A stretch of 64,000 bases of DNA from Rhizobium sp. Leaf453 (GTDB taxonomy: Bacteria; Pseudomonadota; Alphaproteobacteria; Rhizobiales; Rhizobiaceae). The position numbers were made by a program, and so were the translations under genes. Positions within the stretch are counted from its first letter, which is position 1, and every line of letters begins with the position of its first letter. The notes below the pieces were generated by a model. The model was not told the origin of the DNA. It worked only from the letters and a program-made list of their open reading frames with translations, and searched no databases. Below, piece by piece: positions 55,134 to 61,227 of the stretch. The DNA is taken from assembly GCF_001425605.1 (NCBI RefSeq), contig NZ_LMRG01000023.1, forward strand, positions 536,291-600,290. The letters run 5' to 3'.

Positions 55134-56999
55134 ATGTTGCGCGCCGTCTTTGCCCTGTTTGAAAACTGGATTCAGCCCTTCGCTGAGCGGGATGGCCTGC
55201 AGCCGCCGGAAAGGCTTATTCCCTATATCTGGTTCTACATTCGGCAGGCCAAGGCGCCGTTCATCGCCATGCTCGTGCTGGGCGGCATGACGGCGGCGAT
55301 CGAGGCGACGCTGTTCTGGTTCGTCGGCCGGCTCGTCGATATCCTGGCGACCGTCAAGCCGGGCGACGGCTGGAACGGGCTGCTGGCGGCCCATGGCGGC
55401 GAACTGTTCGGCATGCTGGTGCTGATCGGTATCGTGCGCTTCCTCGTTTCGCTCATGATGTCGCTGGTCGATCAGCAGGTCATCACGCCCGGATTCTACA
55501 ATCTGGTACGCTGGCAGTCCTATCTGCATGTGGCGCGGCAATCCCTGACCTTCTTCCAGAACGATTTTTCCGGGCGGATCGTCACCAAGGTCTGGTCGGG
55601 CGGGCAGGCGGTCGGCGATGTCGTTACGTCGCTGATGGAAAGTGTCTGGTTTGTCGGCATCTACTCCGTCTCGACGCTGGTGCTGGTCGGGCAGCTCGAC
55701 CTGTCGCTGGCCGTCGTGGTGCTGTTCTGGTTGATCGGCTTCGGGTTTCTCGCCCGTTATTTCGTGCCGCGCATCCGCCAGCATTCGAAGGAGACGGCCG
55801 AAGCGTCCTCCATGCTCAGCGGCCGCATGGTCGATGCCTACAGCAACATCCAGACCCTGAAGCTCTTTGCCCGCGACGAGGAAAATGACCGCTACATGCG
55901 GCAGGGCTTCGACATCTTCCAGGACAGCATCATCCGCTTCACCCGGTTCATCACCGGCGTTCGCGCGTCCATGGCATTCCTGTCCGGTGTCATGATCGTC
56001 ACCATGGCGGGCCTCAGTGTCCATCTATGGCTGCAGGGCCTCATCAGTTCCGGAGCCGTTGCCTTCACGCTGGCGCTTGTTTTGCGGCTGAATTTTCTGC
56101 TCAGCCGGATGATGGTGCAGTTCAACGGCATCATGCGCAACATCGGCACGATTCAGAACGCAGCAGAGATGATCTCGCAGCCGGTTCAATTGGTGGACAC
56201 GGCTGCAGCTCCCAACCTCGTCGTCGAAAGCCCCTCGGTCCGGTTCGAGAACATCTGCTTCCACTATGGCAAGGGCAAAGGCGTCATCGACAATCTGTCG
56301 CTCACCATCCGGCCGGGCGAGAAGGTCGGCATCGTCGGTCGCTCGGGCGCAGGCAAGACCACGCTCGTCAACCTGCTTCTCCGGTTCTACGATCTCGAAG
56401 CCGGGCGTATCCTCATCGACGGGCAGGACATCGCCAAGGTGCGGCAGGAATCGCTGCGCACGCAGATTGGCGTCGTCAGCCAGGATACGTCGCTGCTGCA
56501 TCGCTCGATCCGCGACAATATCCTCTTCGGCCGGCCGGATGCGGACGAGGAGGGGCTGCGGCAAGCCGCGAGGAAGGCTGAGGCCTTGGGGTTTATTGAG
56601 CGTCTGCAGGATCAGCGCGGCCGCACCGGTTTCGACGCCCATGTCGGCGAGCGCGGCGTCAAGCTGTCCGGCGGTCAGCGCCAGCGGATCGCGATTGCCC
56701 GCGTCATGCTCAAGGATGCGCCGATTCTGGTGCTGGACGAGGCGACGTCGGCGCTTGATTCGGAAGTCGAAGCGGCGATCCAGTCCAATCTCGACCGTCT
56801 TATGCATGGGAAAACCGTGCTTGCCATCGCCCATCGGCTTTCGACCATCGCGGCACTCGATCGCCTGATCGTTGTCGAGGAAGGGCGGATCGTCGAGGAC
56901 GGAACCCACGACCAGTTGGTCGCCGCTGGTGGTCTGTATGCCGACCTCTGGCTGCGTCAATCGGGTGGTTTTCTGGCGCGGGATGCCGCCGCCGAATAG
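55134..56999 (+). CDS. ABC exporter, fused permease-ATPase (second of two)
   Basis: A 621-residue paralogue of the upstream exporter with the same architecture. Six helices (about 40-330) precede an ATPase with Walker A GRSGAGKTT, LSGGQRQRIAIARVM, ILVLDEATSALDSE and AIAHRLSTI. Near-identical blocks (VVSQDTSLLHRSIRDNI versus VVTQDTSLLHRSIRDNI) indicate an old tandem duplication. All catalytic motifs are intact in both copies, so neither looks like a degenerate partner. The SD before the ATG is weak. The substrate is unknown. Confidence 0.92.
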   Translation: MLRAVFALFENWIQPFAERDGLQPPERLIPYIWFYIRQAKAPFIAMLVLGGMTAAIEATLFWFVGRLVDILATVKPGDGWNGLLAAHGGELFGMLVLIGIVRFLVSLMMSLVDQQVITPGFYNLVRWQSYLHVARQSLTFFQNDFSGRIVTKVWSGGQAVGDVVTSLMESVWFVGIYSVSTLVLVGQLDLSLAVVVLFWLIGFGFLARYFVPRIRQHSKETAEASSMLSGRMVDAYSNIQTLKLFARDEENDRYMRQGFDIFQDSIIRFTRFITGVRASMAFLSGVMIVTMAGLSVHLWLQGLISSGAVAFTLALVLRLNFLLSRMMVQFNGIMRNIGTIQNAAEMISQPVQLVDTAAAPNLVVESPSVRFENICFHYGKGKGVIDNLSLTIRPGEKVGIVGRSGAGKTTLVNLLLRFYDLEAGRILIDGQDIAKVRQESLRTQIGVVSQDTSLLHRSIRDNILFGRPDADEEGLRQAARKAEALGFIERLQDQRGRTGFDAHVGERGVKLSGGQRQRIAIARVMLKDAPILVLDEATSALDSEVEAAIQSNLDRLMHGKTVLAIAHRLSTIAALDRLIVVEEGRIVEDGTHDQLVAAGGLYADLWLRQSGGFLARDAAAE

Positions 57000-57369
57000 C
57001 GGTGACAAAAAGCCGCGCTTGCACCCTGCGAAGAGCCTTCTTCCTGCGAGCGCAACCCTGAAAAGCGGTTTGCGAACATTGGCTTCGGTTTTCCCGCGAC
57101 ATTGTGGCTCACCTCTTGTCCTCAAGGCTGGACATCCCATGCGATCAAGCATAGAACCCGCCGGATTGCCGGGGAATCTGCCGTTATTTTGACGCGCGAG
57201 GTTTACCCGGTTTTGATGCATGAGCCGAAAAAACGAAAGTTTTCGTCGAATCGTGTATCGGCTTATTGATTTGGCGGTGTTCTTTCGCTCAAGTGGCAGC
57301 ACGGGGCGCAGATGGACGCCGGGGGATTGTGCGGTTTCCGCAAACATTGCGTGAGAGGATGGTTTAGCC
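57000..57369 (+). other. Leader/promoter region of the fbc operon
   Basis: This 370-bp stretch follows the second ABC exporter and precedes fbcF. It must hold the operon promoter. A 14-bp palindrome, ACGAAA-GT-TTTCGT, lies at 57233-57246, about 125 bp before the start codon, and an AT-rich patch follows. No clear -35/-10 pair or FNR-like box was recognised. Confidence 0.45.
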
Positions 57370-57948
57370 GTGAGCGAACACGAGATATCAAGCGAAACCC
57401 TGAGCGAGCCTACTCGCCGTGACTTCCTGTATCTGACGACCGGCATGGCCGGTGTGGTTGGTGCCGGTGCGGTGGCCTGGCCGTTCATCGACCAGATGCG
57501 TCCGGACGCCTCGACGCTGGCGCTCGCCTCGATCGAAGTCGATGTCTCGAGCCTGCAGCCTGGCATGTCGCTGACCGTCAAGTGGCGCGGCAAGCCGGTC
57601 TTTATCCGCAACCGGACCGACGAGGAGGTCAAGGAAGCTGACGCAGTTGCGCTGACCGATCTGAAGGATCCGGTCGCGCGTAACGCCAACCTTCCTGCCG
57701 ACGCACAGGCGACCGGTTTCGACCGCTCGGCCGGCAAGGGCAAGGAAAACTGGATCGTCATGATTGGTTCCTGCACCCATCTCGGATGCGTGCCGCTTGG
57801 CCAGGCCGGCGAATATAACGGATGGTTCTGTCCCTGCCATGGCTCGGCCTACGACACGGCCGGCCGTATTCGAAAAGGCCCGGCGCCCGAAAACCTGCCG
57901 GTTCCGACCTTTTCTTTTACCACTGACACAGTCATCAAGATCGGCTGA
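57370..57948 (+). CDS. petA: Ubiquinol-cytochrome c reductase Rieske iron-sulfur subunit
   Basis: A 192-residue bc1 subunit (also called fbcF). A twin-arginine signal-anchor [20 protein letters not shown] is followed by a hinge and the soluble cluster domain. The [2Fe-2S] ligands lie in CTHLGC (about 135-140) and CPCHGS (about 154-159). The GTG start at 57370 is preceded by GAGAGGA with slightly long spacing. It is the first gene of the three-gene operon; the cytochrome b gene follows after 14 nt. Confidence 0.97.
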   Translation: MSEHEISSETLSEPTRRDFLYLTTGMAGVVGAGAVAWPFIDQMRPDASTLALASIEVDVSSLQPGMSLTVKWRGKPVFIRNRTDEEVKEADAVALTDLKDPVARNANLPADAQATGFDRSAGKGKENWIVMIGSCTHLGCVPLGQAGEYNGWFCPCHGSAYDTAGRIRKGPAPENLPVPTFSFTTDTVIKIG

Positions 57949-57962
57949 GGGGAATACTGACT

Positions 57963-59219
57963 ATGAGTGGGGATCATTCAACCTACACACCGACGACCGG
58001 TATTGAGAAGTGGATCGATTCGCGCCTGCCGCTGCCGCGGATGGTGCATGACAGCTTCGTTTCTTACCCTGTCCCGCGTAACCTGAACTACGCCTATACA
58101 TTCGGCGCCATGCTGTCGGTGATGCTGATCATTCAGATCCTGACCGGCGTCGTGCTTGCCATGCATTATGCGGCGGAAGTGACCGTTGCCTTCGTGTCGG
58201 TCGAAAAGATCGTCCGTGACGTCAACCACGGCTGGTTGCTGCGCTATATGCATGCCAACGGCGCGTCGTTCTTCTTCATCGCCGTCTATCTGCACATCGC
58301 TCGCGGCCTCTACTACGGCTCGTACAAGGCACCGCGCGAAATCCTCTGGATCCTCGGCGTCGTCATCTACCTTCTGATGATGGCGACCGGCTTCATGGGC
58401 TACGTTCTGCCCTGGGGTCAGATGTCCTTCTGGGGCGCGACCGTTATCACCGGTTTCTTCTCGGCCTTCCCGCTGGTCGGTGAGTGGCTGCAGCAGTTCC
58501 TGCTCGGTGGCTTCGCCGTCGACCAGCCGACGCTGAACCGCTTCTTCTCGTTGCATTACCTGCTGCCCTTCATGATCGCCGGCGTCGTCGTCCTGCACAT
58601 CTGGGCTCTGCACGTGACCGGCCAGACGAACCCGACCGGGGTCGAAGTCAAGACCAAGACCGACACCGTTCCGTTCACGCCCTATGCGACGCTCAAGGAT
58701 GCGCTCGGCGTATCGGTGTTCCTGATCGCCTATGCATGGTTCGTCTTCTACATGCCGAACTACCTTGGCCATCCCGACAACTACATCATGGCCAACCCGC
58801 TGAAGACGCCGGCCCATATCGTTCCGGAATGGTATTACCTGCCGTTCTACGCGATGCTGCGCGCCATCACGTTCAACATCGGTCCGATCGACTCGAAGCT
58901 CGGCGGCGTTCTGGTGATGTTCGGCTCGATCATCATCCTGTTCTTCCTGCCCTGGCTCGATACGTCGAAGGTTCGTTCGGCAGTCTACCGCCCCTGGTAC
59001 AAGCTGTTCTTCTGGCTCTTCGTCGCCAACGCCATCCTTCTCGGCTGGCTCGGCTCGCGTGCTCCGACCGATCTCTACACCCTGATGGCCCAGATTGGCA
59101 CGTTCTACTACTTCGCCTTCTTCATCATCATCATGCCGGTTCTCGGCCTGATCGAGACCCCGAAGCGCATTCCGAATTCGATCACGGAAGCGGTTCTGGA
59201 AAAGCAGAACAAGAAGTAA
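57963..59219 (+). CDS. petB: Cytochrome b of the bc1 complex
   Basis: A 418-residue membrane subunit (also called fbcB) with eight helices and two b-type hemes. Heme-ligand histidines lie in the second helix ([20 protein letters not shown]) and the fourth ([20 protein letters not shown]). The Qo-site PEWY motif is present ([16 protein letters not shown]). Length matches alphaproteobacterial cytochrome b. GAGGGGA precedes the ATG by 9 nt. It oxidises ubiquinol and pumps protons together with the Rieske protein and cytochrome c1. Confidence 0.98.
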   Translation: MSGDHSTYTPTTGIEKWIDSRLPLPRMVHDSFVSYPVPRNLNYAYTFGAMLSVMLIIQILTGVVLAMHYAAEVTVAFVSVEKIVRDVNHGWLLRYMHANGASFFFIAVYLHIARGLYYGSYKAPREILWILGVVIYLLMMATGFMGYVLPWGQMSFWGATVITGFFSAFPLVGEWLQQFLLGGFAVDQPTLNRFFSLHYLLPFMIAGVVVLHIWALHVTGQTNPTGVEVKTKTDTVPFTPYATLKDALGVSVFLIAYAWFVFYMPNYLGHPDNYIMANPLKTPAHIVPEWYYLPFYAMLRAITFNIGPIDSKLGGVLVMFGSIIILFFLPWLDTSKVRSAVYRPWYKLFFWLFVANAILLGWLGSRAPTDLYTLMAQIGTFYYFAFFIIIMPVLGLIETPKRIPNSITEAVLEKQNKK

Positions 59220-59243
59220 GTGCGGCTGAGAGGAACTGAACCG

Positions 59244-60125
59244 ATGAAAAAGCTTGTCACAAGCATCCTGTCGCTCGCACTCGCAGCCGGCCTTCTGGGC
59301 GGCGCGGCCTATGCCGCCGAGGAAGGGCACGATCTGAAGGAAGCGACTGAGCACGCCGTTGCCAACGCGCACTTTCCGATCCTGAAGCCGAAGAACATCG
59401 ACTGGAGCTTTGCCGGTCCCTTCGGTCACTACGACAAGGGCCAGCTGCAGCGTGGCCTGAAGGTGTACACGGAAGTCTGTTCCGCCTGCCATTCGATGAA
59501 GCTCGTGTCCTTCCGCACGCTGGAAGACCTCGGCTACTCCGAAGCGCAGGTGAAGACCTTCGCCGCGAACTATGAAGTGCAGGACGGCCCGAACGGCGAG
59601 GGTGAGATGTTCACCCGCAAGGCCGTTCCGTCCGACCACTTCCCGTCGCCGTTCCCGAACGACGAGGCGGCTGCCGCCGCCAACAATGGTGCGGCACCGC
59701 CGGACTTTTCGCTGCTCGCCAAGGCGCGCGGCGTCGAGCGCGGCTTCCCGCTGTTCATCGTGGATATCTTCACCCAGTATCAGGAAGGCGGCCCGGACTA
59801 TATCCACTCGCTGCTGACGGGGTACCACGAAGCGCCGGAAGGCGTGACAGTTCCGGAAGGCACGCACTTCAATCCGTACTTCAACGCCGCCATGTCGCTG
59901 GCAATGGCGAAGCCGATCTCCGACGACCAGGTCACCTATGACGACGGAACTCCGCAGACGGTCGACCAGTACGCACAGGACGTTTCGGCGTTCCTTATGT
60001 GGACGGCAGAGCCGCATCTGGAAGAGCGCAAGCGGACTGGCTTCATGGTTCTCGTGTTCCTGGTGATCTTTACCGGACTGCTGTATCTGACGAAGAAGTC
60101 GGTTTACGCCAACAAGGAACACTGA
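59244..60125 (+). CDS. petC: Cytochrome c1 of the bc1 complex
   Basis: A 293-residue subunit (also called fbcC). The signal peptide (SLALAAGLLGGAAYA) precedes the heme c motif CSACH in VYTEVCSACHSMKLVSFRTL. The axial Met is likely in FNAAMSLAMAKP. One C-terminal membrane anchor (GFMVLVFLVIFTGLLYL) ends in YANKEH. The ATG at 59244 has GAGAGGA upstream; the longer frame from 59220 starts inside the intergenic linker. It is the last gene of the operon and has a strong terminator. Confidence 0.97.
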   Translation: MKKLVTSILSLALAAGLLGGAAYAAEEGHDLKEATEHAVANAHFPILKPKNIDWSFAGPFGHYDKGQLQRGLKVYTEVCSACHSMKLVSFRTLEDLGYSEAQVKTFAANYEVQDGPNGEGEMFTRKAVPSDHFPSPFPNDEAAAAANNGAAPPDFSLLAKARGVERGFPLFIVDIFTQYQEGGPDYIHSLLTGYHEAPEGVTVPEGTHFNPYFNAAMSLAMAKPISDDQVTYDDGTPQTVDQYAQDVSAFLMWTAEPHLEERKRTGFMVLVFLVIFTGLLYLTKKSVYANKEH

Positions 60126-60149
60126 GGCTTTCAGCCTTGGAGAATGAAG

Positions 60150-60176
60150 AAGGCGGCCCGGGTGGCCGCCTTTTTT
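60150..60176 (+). terminator. Intrinsic terminator of the fbc operon
   Basis: AAGGCGGCC and GGCCGCCTT form a 9-bp perfect stem with a CGGGT loop, followed by TTTT. It begins 25 nt after the cytochrome c1 stop. Confidence 0.93.
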
Positions 60177-60262
60177 CTTGCGCGATATGCGGGTTTCAAT
60201 GGGGTTCGTTTCTCTGCACTCTCATTGGGTGGAATGCGTGAGTCGAACCTTCGGGACGCCTG

Positions 60263-61099
60263 ATGAAACTGGCTATGGCACAGACGGTCGTTTCTTCGGA
60301 TATCGCCGCCAATGGCGCTGCTATCCGTGCCATGATTCGCCATGCAGCGGTCGATGGCGCAAGACTGATCGGCTTTTGTGAAGGCGCTCTGTCGGGCTAT
60401 TCGAAATTACAGATATTGTCGCCGTCGGACTGCGCGACGTTCGACTGGACCGGACAGGAAGCCGAACTTCGCTCCATCGCTGCTTTGTGCGGAGAGCTTC
60501 ATATCCACGCCGTCATAGGTGCGGCGCATCGGTTGGCGGACGACTGCCTGCCGCACAACAGCCTTTATGTATTTTCCGATCTCGGGACTTTGACGACGCG
60601 CTATGACAAGAGGTTTCTATCCAACAGCGAGGTCGGTGACTGGTATGCGCCCGGCCGCGCGCCTGTGATCCTCGAAGTCGATGGCTACAGCTTTGGCTGT
60701 GCGCTCTGCATCGAATGCCAGTTTCCCGAAATATTCAGCGAATATGAGCGGATGGGTGTCGATGGTGTGATCTTCGCTTCCTACGGCCTCCCGGAGCATT
60801 TCCAGATCGCACTGCGCGCGCATGCAGGGCTTAACTGCCTGTGGATCGGTACGGCCACGCCAGCCCAGAAAGCACCGAAAGGACCGGCCGGGATCATCGG
60901 ACCGGATGGGCGGTGGATCGGTCAATGCTCCAGCATGTCCGCACCCGGAATGGTCATCGCGACGCTTGATCGCTGCGATCCCCTTTACGATGTCGCGCTT
61001 CAAAAGGCGCGGCCCTGGCGCGCCAAGGCGAGGCAGGGGGACATCTATCTCGAGAGGATGGTCGATCATCCCCGCAGTCGCATCAGACAGGAATACTGA
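60263..61099 (+). CDS. Carbon-nitrogen hydrolase (nitrilase superfamily)
   Basis: A 278-residue enzyme with the nitrilase Glu-Lys-Cys triad: E40 in GFCEGALSGY, K116 in RYDKRFLSN and C149 in GCALCIECQFPE. Typical substrates are amides, carbamoyl compounds or nitriles; the exact one cannot be told. The cysteine loop has three Cys near the nucleophile, unusual for the family. The SD before the ATG is poor. It sits between two terminators and is therefore a single-gene unit, probably unrelated to the bc1 operon. Confidence 0.88.
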   Translation: MKLAMAQTVVSSDIAANGAAIRAMIRHAAVDGARLIGFCEGALSGYSKLQILSPSDCATFDWTGQEAELRSIAALCGELHIHAVIGAAHRLADDCLPHNSLYVFSDLGTLTTRYDKRFLSNSEVGDWYAPGRAPVILEVDGYSFGCALCIECQFPEIFSEYERMGVDGVIFASYGLPEHFQIALRAHAGLNCLWIGTATPAQKAPKGPAGIIGPDGRWIGQCSSMSAPGMVIATLDRCDPLYDVALQKARPWRAKARQGDIYLERMVDHPRSRIRQEY

Positions 61100-61175
61100 A
61101 GGCGCCCGGCGTAGGTGACCTACACTCGTGTTGCTGACGCCGGTCATGGGAGGACTTGTCGCTGATGCGACATGA

Positions 61176-61207
61176 AAAAGGCCCCGCAGTTGGCTGCGAG
61201 GCCTTTT
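61176..61207. terminator. Bidirectional terminator between the nitrilase and GPR-like genes
   Basis: AAAAGGCC and GGCCTTTT with an inner CGCAG/CTGCG helix (one A-C mismatch between) enclose a TTGG loop. There are A/T-runs on both sides. It ends both the plus-strand nitrilase gene and the minus-strand GPR-like gene, whose stop is at 61228. Confidence 0.9.
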
Positions 61208-61227
61208 AAAATCCTGATGTCGGGATT

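Noticed and set aside
57978-60122. A 714-codon open frame antisense to cytochrome b and c1
   Set aside because: Spans two real genes and their gap; no start signal and no domain; coding-strand evidence is decisive.
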